The position numbers and the translations under genes are program-made. The notes beneath the pieces are model-generated. The model did not search any database, was not told where the DNA came from, and saw nothing but the letters and a program-made list of their open reading frames with translations. A stretch of DNA of 64,000 bases from Pseudomonas sp. UBA1879 (GTDB taxonomy: Bacteria; Pseudomonadota; Gammaproteobacteria; Pseudomonadales; Pseudomonadaceae): positions 446,273 to 510,272 of the forward strand of contig NZ_DDHJ01000015.1 in NCBI RefSeq assembly GCF_002338065.1. The letters run 5' to 3'. Within the stretch, counting starts at the first letter, position 1; every line of letters starts with the position of its first letter. Below are positions 51,149 through 60,497 of this stretch, piece after piece.

Positions 51149-52603
51149 ATGGATGCTTACTCGATGCAAAGTCAGTCATACCCACGCCTTGGTAGCCGCA
51201 TCGGCGGCAAGCGGATCGAAACCGGCGACGTGCTCATCGCTGTAGAAAATCCGGCGACCGGTGAAATCCTCGGCCAGTTACCTTATTTAGATAGGCCGAG
51301 TGTAGAGGCTGCAGCTGTATCCTCAGCCCAGGCATTCAAGGTATGGCGCAACTATTCCCCCGTGGACCGCGCCCAAGTCCTGCATCGCACTGCACGGCTA
51401 TTGCTAGCCCGTAAGGATGAGCTGGCCAGGCTCATTACGGTTGAGCTGGGTAAGCCCTACGAAGAGTCACTGCGCGAAGCCCAAACCGCGGCTGAATTGT
51501 TTGAGTGGGCAGCCGAGGAAGCTCGTCGCGCTTATGGACGGACGATCCCTGGTCGGTCATCGGACGTCAGCCAGTACACGGTCTATGAGCCCATCGGTCC
51601 GGTTGCCGGGTTTTCAGGGTGGAATGCTCCAGCCATCACGCCTGCGCGCAAGATCTCCGGTGCATTGGCCGCAGGTTGTTCGATCGTCATGAAACCTTCC
51701 GAGGCCACTCCAGGGTGCGCCTTGCTGATTGCGGATGCTCTCGAGGAAGCAGGGCTTCCTCCGGGAACCTGCAACATCGTGTTTGGTGATGCCGCAATGG
51801 TCTCGGAATGTTTACTGGACGATCCCGTGATCAAGATGCTGACCTTCACCGGGTCTACGCCGATCGGTAAGCAGTTGGCTGAGCGAGCGGCCAGAACGCT
51901 CAAGCGCATGACGCTGGAACTGGGCGGTTACGCCTGCGCGATGATCTTTCCTGACGTCGACGTCGATGCGGTCGCCGACAGTGCAGTGACCGCGGCATAT
52001 CGCAACTCTGGACAGGTATGCACATCGCCCACTCGGTTTCTGGTGCATGAGTCTATCTACCCGCGTTTCGTCGAGCGGTTCAGTCGTGGCGTTGCGGCGC
52101 TAAGGGTGGGAAATGGCCTGGCCCGCGAAACGCAAATGGGGCCATTGGCCAATGCTAGGGCGGTGGCTTCGATGCAGCGGTTGGTCGACGATGCGCGCAT
52201 GCGAGGCGTGCATGTTGCCGTCGGCGGAGAGCGTATCGACGCTCCCGGACACTTCTACCAGCCCACGGTGTTGGTCGGACTGACCGACGATTGCCTGGCA
52301 GCCCAGCATGAGCCGTTTGGACCGGTAAAAGGCATCACGCCGTTCAGAGAACTCGATGAAGCGCTCGCCATCGCTAACCGCCTGCCGTTTGGACTGGCGT
52401 CCTATTTGTGGACTCACGACACGCGAGTGGTGGGGGCTGTAGCGAACCAGATCGAAGCCGGCTCGCTGGCTGTAAATCAGTGGAGTGTCTCTTCACCAGA
52501 GACTCCGTTCGGCGGTGTGAAGGACAGTGGGCAGGGGCATGAAGGGGGAATTGAGGGCGCGCAGTCTTTTATGCAGATGAGGTTCGTCTCGCAGAAGTAT
52601 TGA
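51149..52603 (+). CDS. Aldehyde dehydrogenase (NAD(P)-dependent)
   Basis: A 484-residue ALDH. The general-base glutamate lies in LELGGYACAMIF, the catalytic cysteine is C291 (NSGQVCTSPTRF), and the cofactor loop is FTGSTPIGKQLAE. The lysine of the canonical LELGGK is replaced by Tyr, an unusual feature. It oxidises an aldehyde to an acid, here perhaps a 6-oxo acid on the way to a dicarboxylate. It starts 3 bp after the FadB-like stop. Confidence 0.9.
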   Translation: MDAYSMQSQSYPRLGSRIGGKRIETGDVLIAVENPATGEILGQLPYLDRPSVEAAAVSSAQAFKVWRNYSPVDRAQVLHRTARLLLARKDELARLITVELGKPYEESLREAQTAAELFEWAAEEARRAYGRTIPGRSSDVSQYTVYEPIGPVAGFSGWNAPAITPARKISGALAAGCSIVMKPSEATPGCALLIADALEEAGLPPGTCNIVFGDAAMVSECLLDDPVIKMLTFTGSTPIGKQLAERAARTLKRMTLELGGYACAMIFPDVDVDAVADSAVTAAYRNSGQVCTSPTRFLVHESIYPRFVERFSRGVAALRVGNGLARETQMGPLANARAVASMQRLVDDARMRGVHVAVGGERIDAPGHFYQPTVLVGLTDDCLAAQHEPFGPVKGITPFRELDEALAIANRLPFGLASYLWTHDTRVVGAVANQIEAGSLAVNQWSVSSPETPFGGVKDSGQGHEGGIEGAQSFMQMRFVSQKY

Positions 52604-52646
52604 GGAAGTTTTATCGCGGCGTGCTGCAACTGGCATGTCCGCCACT

Positions 52647-52657
52647 ACAACAATAAT
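52647..52657 (+). promoter_or_regulatory. Hfq/Crc-type motif before the DUF485/ActP genes
   Basis: ACAACAATAAT, identical to the core at 10091 and 26036, lies 21 bases before the DUF485 start. It predicts catabolite repression of the symporter genes. Confidence 0.6.
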
Positions 52658-52678
52658 TTCAAGAACTGGCGGTATCCC

Positions 52679-52999
52679 ATGAACACGAATCGACACGAGA
52701 CGATCGCCAAGATTGTCGGCAATGAAAAATATCAGGCATTAGTACGGACGCGCTCACGCTTTGCGCTGAAGCTTTCGGTATTTGTCCTGGTTATCTATTA
52801 CGCCTTCATGATGATCGTGGCGTTCAAACCCGCGTTGTTGAAGACACCGGTGAGCGACACCTCGGTGATCTCCATCGGCTTTCCGATTGCAGTGCTGATG
52901 TTTGTGCTGTTTTGGCTGCTCACCGGCTGGTACGTGCATCGGTCCAATACAAGGTACGACCCAATGAGCCGGGATGTGATTCAGGAGGTGCTCAAGTGA
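52679..52999 (+). CDS. DUF485 family membrane protein (YjcH-like)
   Basis: A 106-residue protein with two hydrophobic helices (LKLSVFVLVIYYAFMMIVAF and ISIGFPIAVLMFVLFWLLTG), preceded by the DUF485 N-terminal motif IVGNEKYQALVRTRSRFA. It is the usual small partner of ActP-type sodium:solute symporters, to which it is coupled here by a GTGA overlap. It sits in the inner membrane, and its role in transport is not settled. Confidence 0.9.
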   Translation: MNTNRHETIAKIVGNEKYQALVRTRSRFALKLSVFVLVIYYAFMMIVAFKPALLKTPVSDTSVISIGFPIAVLMFVLFWLLTGWYVHRSNTRYDPMSRDVIQEVLK

Positions 53000-54663
53000 A
53001 CGGGCTATTTTCCAAACTCTCTCTATTGGTTCTCTTGTCTGTTGCGACCTCATCCTTCGCCGCTGATATCGGAGCCACAGCCAAGCAACCGTTGAACATC
53101 GAAGCCATAGGCATGTTCTGCGTGTTTGTCCTGGTCACGCTGAGCATCACGTATTGGGCGTCCCGCAAAACACATACGGCTTCAGACTTTTACACCGCAG
53201 GGGGCGGCATCACGGGCTTCCAGAATGGCCTTGCGATTGCGGGTGATTACATGTCTGCAGCGACTCTGCTAGGTCTGTCCAGTCTGATCTTCGCCCGAGG
53301 TTTTGACGGCATCATCTATTCGATCGGCTTCTTCGTGGGATGGCCATTGATCCTGTTTCTCATGGCCGAACGGCTACGTAATCTCGGGCGGTATACCTTC
53401 GCGGACATCGTGACGTATCGGCTTGATGAGATGCGTACACGGTCGCTTTCCGCATTTGGATCGCTGTCAGTCGTGTGCTTCTACCTGATCGTGCAGATGG
53501 TCGGTGCGGGTCAGCTCATCAAGCTGCTGTTCGGGCTCGATTACAAAGTGGCCGTCATCATGGTGGGGGTCTTGATGATGCTCTACGTGACGTTCGGCGG
53601 CATGCTGGCGACCACCTGGGTGCAGATCATTAAAGCTGTCCTCCTGCTCCTCGCTGGCACCTTCTTGACTGTTCTGGTGTTCGCGCACTTTGGTTTCAGC
53701 CTTGATGTGCTCATGAACAAAGCCGTGGAAAACCACAAAAGCGGCATCAACATCATGAGCCCGGGTAACCTGCTATCGGACCCAGTGTCCGCCGTCTCCC
53801 TATCCTTGGGTTTGATGTTTGGCACTGCGGGATTGCCCCACATCCTCATGCGCTTCTTCACCGTTTCCAATGCGGTGGAAGCACGTAAATCAGTGTTCTA
53901 CGCCACCGGCTTTATCGGTTACTTCTTCGTTCTGGTTGCTGTGCTGGGAATGGCTGCGATCTCGATCGTTGGTACAGATCCGCAGTACTACGAAGGTGGG
54001 ATCCTCGGCGGCAAGATGCTGGGCGGTAACAACATGGTCGCGATGCATTTGTCGCAAGCGTTGGGCGGGAGCTTGTTCCTCGGATTTTTCTCGGCCGTCG
54101 CGTTCTCGACGATTCTTGCTGTGGTTTCAGGTTTGGCGCTGGCGGGCGCATCTTCAATTTCCCATGACCTGTACGCAACACTCTTTCGCAAGGGTAAAGC
54201 GAGCGAGCGTTCAGAGCTGAAGGTCACCAAGATCTCGACTGTCTGCATAGGGATCGTTGCAATCTTCTTGGGCGTTGCTTTCGAAAACCAGAACCTGACA
54301 TTCCTGACCGGTTTGGCGTTCGGCATCGCGGCATCTTCCAATTTTCCGGTCCTGATCCTCTCCATGTACTGGAAAGGTCTGACCTCGCTGGGTGCCGTGA
54401 TCGGTGGCCTTGCTGGTCTCGTCAGCGCGCTTGTGCTGGTGCTGCTTTCACCTAGCGTCTGGGTTCAGGTACTGGGCAATCCGCAAGCAATCTTTCCGTA
54501 TGACCAACCGGCACTGTTCTCGATGCCATTGGCTTTCGTTGTGATCTACGTGGTTTCGAAACTGGATAGCAGTGCGAAGGGCAGGGCTGAACAGGATGCA
54601 TTCGAGGACCTGTCCGTGCACGCAGAGTTGGGCTTAAACGTCGCGGCTCCTAGCGCTCATTGA
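52996..54663 (+). CDS. Sodium:solute symporter, ActP-like monocarboxylate carrier
   Basis: A 555-residue SSS-family carrier read from a GTG overlapping the DUF485 stop. A cleavable N-terminal signal-like segment (LSLLVLLSVATSSFAADI) is followed by 13 expected helices. Signature segments are TASDFYTAGGGITGFQNGLAIAGDYMSAATLLGLSSLIF and GTAGLPHILMRFFTVSNAVEARKSV. It resembles the acetate permease ActP and probably imports a short-chain monocarboxylate or the cassette's own substrate acid. Confidence 0.9.
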   Translation: MNGLFSKLSLLVLLSVATSSFAADIGATAKQPLNIEAIGMFCVFVLVTLSITYWASRKTHTASDFYTAGGGITGFQNGLAIAGDYMSAATLLGLSSLIFARGFDGIIYSIGFFVGWPLILFLMAERLRNLGRYTFADIVTYRLDEMRTRSLSAFGSLSVVCFYLIVQMVGAGQLIKLLFGLDYKVAVIMVGVLMMLYVTFGGMLATTWVQIIKAVLLLLAGTFLTVLVFAHFGFSLDVLMNKAVENHKSGINIMSPGNLLSDPVSAVSLSLGLMFGTAGLPHILMRFFTVSNAVEARKSVFYATGFIGYFFVLVAVLGMAAISIVGTDPQYYEGGILGGKMLGGNNMVAMHLSQALGGSLFLGFFSAVAFSTILAVVSGLALAGASSISHDLYATLFRKGKASERSELKVTKISTVCIGIVAIFLGVAFENQNLTFLTGLAFGIAASSNFPVLILSMYWKGLTSLGAVIGGLAGLVSALVLVLLSPSVWVQVLGNPQAIFPYDQPALFSMPLAFVVIYVVSKLDSSAKGRAEQDAFEDLSVHAELGLNVAAPSAH

Positions 54664-54716
54664 GCTGGGCGCATTCAGCAGCCGTTCCAGGTTTGGGTAA
54701 TTAATAAGGTGTTTCC

Positions 54717-55940
54717 ATGAGTCGTGACGTTTATATCTGCGACGCCGTTCGCACGCCAGTCGGTCGGTTCGGTGGGGGGCTTTCGAGTGTTCGTGCAGAT
54801 GACCTTGCAGCTGTTCCACTTAAAGCACTGATCGAACGTAATCCTTCGGTGGACTGGTCTCTGCTGGATGAAGTATTTCTCGGCTGTGCTAACCAGGCGG
54901 GGGAAGATAACCGCAACGTGGCTCGCATGGCGTTACTGCTCGCAGGCTTCGACGAATCTATTCCCGGCGTGACTCTCAACCGGCTGTGTGCTTCTGGCTT
55001 GGACGCCGTCGGAGCTGCGTTTCGCGCGATCGCTTCAGGCGAGATGGCGCTGGCGATTGCTGGCGGAGTCGAGTCCATGACACGTGCTCCGTATGTGATG
55101 GGCAAAGCCGATAGCGCGTTCGGCCGAACACAAAAAATTGAAGACACGACCATAGGCTGGCGGTTCGTAAACCCGGCGATGCAGAGTGTTCACGGCGTCG
55201 ATTCGATGCCGCAAACCGCGGACAACGTTGCATCTGCCTACAACGTTTCTCGCGAGGACCAGGATGCGTTTGCCTTGCGCAGTCAGCAGCGTGCAGCTCG
55301 CGCGCAAGAGACGAACTTCTTCGCCGAAGAAATAGTGCCGGTGCTGATCAAAGGCCGAAAGGGCGACACGATCATTGATCGCGATGAGCATCTGCGTCCT
55401 GAGACAACGTTGGAGGCGCTCGCGAAACTCAAGCCTGTCAATGGCTCGGGTAACACCGTCACGGCCGGCAACGCTTCGGGAGTAAACGACGGCGCCGTGG
55501 CGATGATCCTGGCCTCGGCAGACGCAGTCCGTGCTCATGGCTTGAAGCCACGGGCCCGCATTCTAGGGGCTGCGAGTGCCGGCGTCGCACCACGCCTGAT
55601 GGGCATTGGGCCGGTGCCAGCCGTTCGTAAGCTGCTCGCGAGATTGGGTCTCAACATGCATGACTTTGACGCCGTCGAACTCAACGAGGCATTCGCAAGC
55701 CAAGCCCTTGCCGTGCTTCGCGAATTGGGGCTTGAAGATGACAGCGTGGTTGTGAACCCCAACGGCGGGGCTATCGCTTTGGGGCATCCGTTAGGGGCAA
55801 GTGGTGCACGATTAGTACTGACACTCCTTCATCAATTGGAAAGCACAGCAGGCCGTAAAGGGCTGGCGACGATGTGCGTCGGTGTCGGCCAGGGGGTAGC
55901 GCTAGCGTTGGAGCGAATCGATTCCCCACAGGTGGGATGA
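54717..55940 (+). CDS. pcaF-like: 3-oxoadipyl-CoA/acetyl-CoA thiolase (PcaF-like)
   Basis: A 407-residue degradative thiolase. The acyl-accepting cysteine is C91 (LNRLCASGLDAV), with the base motifs ELNEAFASQA, NPNGGAIALGHPLGASGARL and TMCVGVGQGVALALER. The N-terminal VYICDAVRTPVGRFGG, the LLDEVFLGCANQAGEDNRNVARM region and the KIEDTTIGWRFVNP region match beta-ketoadipyl-CoA thiolases better than general FadA. It would split 3-oxoadipyl-CoA into succinyl-CoA and acetyl-CoA. No other beta-ketoadipate genes are near, which suggests the six-carbon diacid CoA arrives by beta-oxidation. Confidence 0.87.
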   Translation: MSRDVYICDAVRTPVGRFGGGLSSVRADDLAAVPLKALIERNPSVDWSLLDEVFLGCANQAGEDNRNVARMALLLAGFDESIPGVTLNRLCASGLDAVGAAFRAIASGEMALAIAGGVESMTRAPYVMGKADSAFGRTQKIEDTTIGWRFVNPAMQSVHGVDSMPQTADNVASAYNVSREDQDAFALRSQQRAARAQETNFFAEEIVPVLIKGRKGDTIIDRDEHLRPETTLEALAKLKPVNGSGNTVTAGNASGVNDGAVAMILASADAVRAHGLKPRARILGAASAGVAPRLMGIGPVPAVRKLLARLGLNMHDFDAVELNEAFASQALAVLRELGLEDDSVVVNPNGGAIALGHPLGASGARLVLTLLHQLESTAGRKGLATMCVGVGQGVALALERIDSPQVG

Positions 55941-55991
55941 GGTCAAAGCAGGCCTTCTTAGTCGCCTGATTCGAAGTTGATCAAGCAGTAA

Positions 55992-56030
55992 AACCCGCAA
56001 CGGATTTTATCCGTTGCGCGGGTTCGTTTT
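55992..56030 (+). terminator. Rho-independent terminator after the thiolase
   Basis: AACCCGC-AACGGA pairs with TCCGTT-GCGCGGGTT around TTTTA (one bulge), followed by CGTTTTG. It ends the beta-oxidation operon before the porin gene. Confidence 0.8.
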
Positions 56031-56071
56031 GCCCAAAAAAAAGTCAACACACGACAGTGAGTACAATAAAA

Positions 56072-57406
56072 ATGAAAATAACACCTTCGCCCACCTCACG
56101 ATTCATCGGCACGTTGTGCATAGGCACTGCGGTTAGTTCAAGTGCGATAGCGGATTTCTTATCCGATAGCCATGCAACCTTGGGATTGCGGAATTACTAC
56201 ATCAATAGCGATTTTCGAGATGGCAGCGCTGCCCCATCAAAAAGCGAAGAATGGGCGCAGGGTTTCATGTTGAGGTTCGAGTCTGGGTACACCAGCGGGC
56301 CGGTCGGGTTTGGCGTCGACGCGTTAGGTCTTGCGGCAGTCAAGCTGGATGGCGGCAAGGGGCATCATCCTGGCGGTTCCATGATCCCTGACGCCTCTGA
56401 TGGCTCTGGAGTGGACGAGTGGAGCCGACTGGGCGTTACAGGCAAAGCCCGCTTTTCCAAAACTGAGCTGCGCTACGGAACGCTAATGCCGAAGTTGCCA
56501 ATTTTGGTCTCTAGCGATGCGCGTTTGCTTCCGCAGACGTTTGAAGGTTTGTTGGTGACTTCCAAAGAGATCGATGATTTGACGCTGACTGGCGGCTGGA
56601 TCGATAAGGCAACGGGCCGCGCTTCCACCAACCGGACAGGCCTCGCGGTGCTGGGTCCGGCTACCGGAAATCAGGAGAGCGACGGTTTGTTTCTGGCAGG
56701 GGCGGACTACAAGATAACCAAGCAGCTCACAGGGCAGTACTACTACTCGAATCTCAAGGACTACTACACGCAGAACTTTCTGGGTTTGGTTCATCTGTTC
56801 CCGATTGGCGAAAATCAATCGTTGAAGACCGATCTTCGGTATTTTCGCACCCGCTCGGACGGTGCGAATAGCTCTGCTTCCGGCCGGGCTGACGGCTATC
56901 GGGTAGGGGGGTACACCAAGGACGCTACCGGTGAAATCGATAACGATACCTGGTCCGCCTATATGACCTATTCCCACGGGTCCCACACGTTTACTGCTGG
57001 CTATCAGCGGGTGTCCGATGACAGTAATTTCGTCCAGCCAAATCAGAACGGCTTGGGTGAGGGTGCTGTAGGTGCCGCCATTTACTTGTACACAGACCGA
57101 CTCGTTGGGCAGTTCAACCGAGCCGGTGAAAACACCAAGTACGGCGCCTATGGGTACGATTTCACCGCGCTCGGTGTACCTGGACTGACCACCTCGATTT
57201 CCTACTACGGCGGGGAGGGGATCAGGACGACATCGGGGCGGGATGCCAATGAGTGGGAGCGCGACCTGTTTGTCGACTACGTCATACAAAGTGGTCCCCT
57301 CAAGGGCGTTGGGCTTGGCTGGCGCAATATTATGTACAGAGGTGATATTCAGCGTGACCAAGACGAGAACCGCCTGATCATCAGTTACGCGTTCTCTCTG
57401 CTTTAG
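56072..57406 (+). CDS. OprD-family outer-membrane porin
   Basis: A 444-residue porin. A signal peptide (MKITPSPTSRFIGTLCIGTA through AIA) precedes the OprD start DFLSDSHATLGLRNYYINSDFRDG. Further motifs are EEWAQGFMLRFESGYTSGPVGFGVDALG and the C-terminal aromatic-rich strand ending AFSLL. OprD porins form 18-strand channels for small acids and amino acids. Start choice: the ATG at 56072 rather than a GTG 15 bases earlier. An AATAAAAATGAA motif covers the start. It follows the terminator, so it has its own promoter or relies on read-through. Confidence 0.9.
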   Translation: MKITPSPTSRFIGTLCIGTAVSSSAIADFLSDSHATLGLRNYYINSDFRDGSAAPSKSEEWAQGFMLRFESGYTSGPVGFGVDALGLAAVKLDGGKGHHPGGSMIPDASDGSGVDEWSRLGVTGKARFSKTELRYGTLMPKLPILVSSDARLLPQTFEGLLVTSKEIDDLTLTGGWIDKATGRASTNRTGLAVLGPATGNQESDGLFLAGADYKITKQLTGQYYYSNLKDYYTQNFLGLVHLFPIGENQSLKTDLRYFRTRSDGANSSASGRADGYRVGGYTKDATGEIDNDTWSAYMTYSHGSHTFTAGYQRVSDDSNFVQPNQNGLGEGAVGAAIYLYTDRLVGQFNRAGENTKYGAYGYDFTALGVPGLTTSISYYGGEGIRTTSGRDANEWERDLFVDYVIQSGPLKGVGLGWRNIMYRGDIQRDQDENRLIISYAFSLL

Positions 57407-57950
57407 CAAAAGGGCTTGATGCGACGCTCGTGCGCCTGGACGCCGAGCGTTTGTTTCTGAACATTCCGCTGCTCTGATGTTCAGCCGGGTAAACCGCTCG
57501 CAGCCCATTCCAGACTATCGTATTCGCAATCGTTGAAGGCTCCCAGGTCGAAATTCGTCTTTGTTATACGAGTGGCCTTGATTGATGGTCAAAATTGATA
57601 TAGCGTTCACTATATAGGTGTTGCCCAGATCATTGTTATTTCATATGGGCTCGCGTCGCGGTGCTTTGGGATCGTTTAGGTGTGATCTACAGATTTCAGG
57701 GGCAGTGACTCCTTAATATCCTTTGAGGAGGTCTTGCCTGAACCGCGGTACGCGAACTTTTCATCAGGCAGTGCTTTGCGAATGCCCAACGCGGGACAGC
57801 CGGCGCCGGGCGCGCTGACCGCATCTTCGATTGAAAGTATTCCGCTCGGCTAATTCAAAGATATGGGTCGATGCTTGTAGCAATCACGTTCTAAGCGTCC
57901 ATGAACAGGCCAATTCACGGTCCTTCAGGACGGTAGTCAGGGAGTGTTTA
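57407..57950. promoter_or_regulatory. Intergenic region between OprD and MFS with terminator and operator
   Basis: A hairpin ACGCTC/GAGCGT (57424-57450) followed by TTGTTT probably terminates the porin gene. The middle is AT-rich and without genes. A regulon palindrome lies at 57599. No frame longer than 40 codons has family features here. Confidence 0.5.
57599..57614. promoter_or_regulatory. TetR-regulon operator, site 8
   Basis: TATAGCGTTCACTATA fits all conserved positions of the consensus and extends to an ATAT-flanked palindrome. It is 337 bp before the MFS gene, so the transcript leader would be long if this is its promoter. Confidence 0.65.
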
Positions 57951-59153
57951 ATGTCGTACGTTGCGCAGACAGAACAGAATAACTTCCATCGTTCGGGGCA
58001 TTTGAAGTATTTGACGTTCGTCATGCTGTCGTTGTTCGCCGCCTCGAGCGCGCCTACGCCGCTTTATCATGTTTATCAGCAGGTTTGGGGTTTCTCGTCA
58101 GCAATAATGACGCTCATTTTCGCCGTCTATGCACTGAGTCTTCTGATCGCTGTGCTGGTGTTTGGGTCGCTATCTGATTACATGGGTCGCCGACCTATCA
58201 TATTCCTTGCGCTGGCACTTGAGATCTTATCGCTGCTTTTGTTCATTTACGCGACAGACGTGAGATGGCTAATCGCAGCTCGTGCCCTTCAAGGTTTGGC
58301 AACGGGTATTGCCTCCAGTGCTTTAGGCGCAGCGATGTTGGACGCTGACATAGTAAAGGGTCCGTTGGTCAACAGTATCGCTCCCTTCTTCGGGCTTGCC
58401 TTGGGTGCGCTCGGCACAAGTTTGTTGGTGGAGTACGCGCCGCTACCGCTGTCACTGTGCTACATCCTTATGTTGGCGATGTTTGCCGGGCAGATGCTTT
58501 ATCTGTTGTGGCTTCCAGAGACAGTTACCCCCCAGCCAGGTGTTCTAAGCACGCTCAAGCCTAAACTGTTTGTTCCAACACGCGCTCGAGGTACCTTTTT
58601 ATTGGTGATGCCAGCGGACATCGCCTTCTGGGCATTGGGAGGGTTCTTTCTTTCTCTAGCACCCTCATTGTTGGAGTTGGCAACGGGCTCGAAATCGATA
58701 CTCAGCGGGGGCCTTGCCGTTGCAGCGTTTACTGTAAGCGGCGCTGTGTCAATTTCGACTGTCCGAATGAGGCCTCCTCAATCTGCCCTTTTGATAGGTT
58801 GCAGCTTTTTAGGGCTTGGGATGCCGGTACTGCTGTTAGCGGTCAATATTGGCTCATTGTGGATTTTCTTCCTCGGGGCAGTTGTGGCGGGCATCGGCTC
58901 AGGTGCTAGCTTTCTCGGTGCCTTAAGTCTGCTAATGCCTCTGGCTCGCCCTCATGAGCGCGCTGGACTGATGTCGACGTTTCTTGCGCTGAGTTACTTA
59001 TCGTTTAGCGCTCCAGCGCTCGCGGCTGGTTTCGCGATTAAGACGCAGGGACTTATTTTGACCACGAATGTGTATGGAGGTGTAGTGCTGATCCTGGCCT
59101 TGCTGGCCCTAGGCAGACTGCTGGTCACGCGCACGGCTTCTGCACGCTCTTAG
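57951..59153 (+). CDS. MFS transporter (drug/metabolite efflux type)
   Basis: A 400-residue 12-helix carrier with the loop signature GSLSDYMGRRPIIFLALALEI and the conserved helix-4 arginine in IAARALQGLATGIASSALGA. The SSAPTPLYHVYQQVWGFSSA N-terminus is typical of small efflux carriers in Pseudomonas. CAGGGAG lies before the ATG at 57951. With a regulon operator upstream, it may export the compound that the TetR regulator senses. Confidence 0.83.
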   Translation: MSYVAQTEQNNFHRSGHLKYLTFVMLSLFAASSAPTPLYHVYQQVWGFSSAIMTLIFAVYALSLLIAVLVFGSLSDYMGRRPIIFLALALEILSLLLFIYATDVRWLIAARALQGLATGIASSALGAAMLDADIVKGPLVNSIAPFFGLALGALGTSLLVEYAPLPLSLCYILMLAMFAGQMLYLLWLPETVTPQPGVLSTLKPKLFVPTRARGTFLLVMPADIAFWALGGFFLSLAPSLLELATGSKSILSGGLAVAAFTVSGAVSISTVRMRPPQSALLIGCSFLGLGMPVLLLAVNIGSLWIFFLGAVVAGIGSGASFLGALSLLMPLARPHERAGLMSTFLALSYLSFSAPALAAGFAIKTQGLILTTNVYGGVVLILALLALGRLLVTRTASARS

Positions 59154-59322
59154 GAAGTGCTACTGAGTTCCAGAGAACGCGCGGTGGCCTGTCGCAGCTT
59201 GCGATAGTGGAGTATTGAAACAAGACGTTCTGTTGTTTCAGGCGCTGTTAAATGCATTCGCCATTTTTGGCTTATGCTAAAAAATTGTTTTTCAACGCTG
59301 CGACGAAAATTCAAGGGTTGGC

Positions 59323-60249
59323 ATGCCTCACTTTTTAACTTCATTGATCTGTGTGATTTTGTCCGTGGGCACGGGCTATGCCGCGGACGCGCCCATAAAA
59401 TATGACGATAAGACAGAGGTACTTCTGGGACGCCTCGGGCCTCCATCGAAGGATGTAATGCGCCTGTTTCAAGGCGTGGGCATGAAAAACGTGCGATACC
59501 ATCCAGTCACCGAGGAGGAGCGCGAGAAAATAGGGGCCGCTCTCGCTTCGCTGCCTGATATACATCGAAAGGTCTTAGTCGATCATCTGGACCGGCTTAG
59601 CTTTGTAGACGGTATCCTTGGGGCGGGCACAGGGTTGACCAGCGCCTCCAACACTAAAGGCTCCTATTCAGTTACATTTCGGGCGAGCCTCATTAATGAG
59701 TCGCTGACAGAGTTTCTAACGACCAAAGAACGCACATTGTTTAACAACGTAAAGGATGGTCCTATTATAACGGTGACCGCGAAAGGACTGGATGCTCTTC
59801 CGTTTGGGTTGCTTCACGAATCAACGCATATGGTCGATTCTACTTTCGGAATATGGCGCGATCTGAACCAACCCTTGATCCATGACATATGGAAGGACGC
59901 CAGCGATTTGAAGGTGCCCTACGCGAATTCTGCAGTCACCGGTACTGATTTCAGAGGGAAAGGCAGGGTATCGGTCCGCAAGGCCCAGTCTATATATGAT
60001 GCAATGCAGGACTCTCCTTTTGTGAGCCTTTATTCCACAGCATCCGCAGGTGAAGACATAGCCGAGCTGGTCGCTTGGTATATCGAGTTGAAGCGTTTCA
60101 ATGCGGATCTGGTAATAGAGCTTTCATCTGCATCCGGCGAGACGATAAAGCGTTATAGGCCACTTGAGTTTCGACGGGTAAAAGACCGATTCGAGGCCGT
60201 TCAAAAGTTAATGTCCATGCTGGAAGAAAGTGCTGCCGTATCTAGGTGA
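59323..60249 (+). CDS. Predicted secreted HExxH zinc metallopeptidase-like protein
   Basis: A 308-residue protein that I cannot place in a named family. A signal peptide is visible (MPHFLTSLICVILSVGTGYA, cleavage near AADA). The helix GLLHESTHMVD contains HESTH at residues 165-169, a perfect HExxH zinc-peptidase site. A second helix, SAGEDIAELVAWYIELK (about 241-257), supplies Glu candidates for the third ligand, as in gluzincins. It would act in the periplasm or outside. AT-rich upstream DNA holds a perfect 8-bp hairpin TGAAACAA/TTGTTTCA (59216-59240). Neighbours do not explain it. Confidence 0.72.
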   Translation: MPHFLTSLICVILSVGTGYAADAPIKYDDKTEVLLGRLGPPSKDVMRLFQGVGMKNVRYHPVTEEEREKIGAALASLPDIHRKVLVDHLDRLSFVDGILGAGTGLTSASNTKGSYSVTFRASLINESLTEFLTTKERTLFNNVKDGPIITVTAKGLDALPFGLLHESTHMVDSTFGIWRDLNQPLIHDIWKDASDLKVPYANSAVTGTDFRGKGRVSVRKAQSIYDAMQDSPFVSLYSTASAGEDIAELVAWYIELKRFNADLVIELSSASGETIKRYRPLEFRRVKDRFEAVQKLMSMLEESAAVSR

Positions 60250-60497
60250 GTAATCTTCCTGATCTATTCAGTCTATGGTGGCATATGCGAAGTTTAGGGG
60301 GAGGGGAGTCCGGCATGATCTTTAAGTTGAGGTAATCACCCTTGCCATCCAATAGACTGCGGAGTTTATCAAAGCCGTGCTGCTCGACATGATTTACTTC
60401 AGCAGCGGTTGGACGTATACGGGGCCGACAGGCGCTTCCTTTGATATCCACTGATGACCGGAATGGATCATGGTCGTCTGACGCTGGGACAAGACAA

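Noticed and set aside
57599..57614. Considered as an insertion-sequence terminal repeat
   Set aside because: The same palindrome recurs at nine other promoter-like places without transposase genes or target duplications, so an operator is the better reading.
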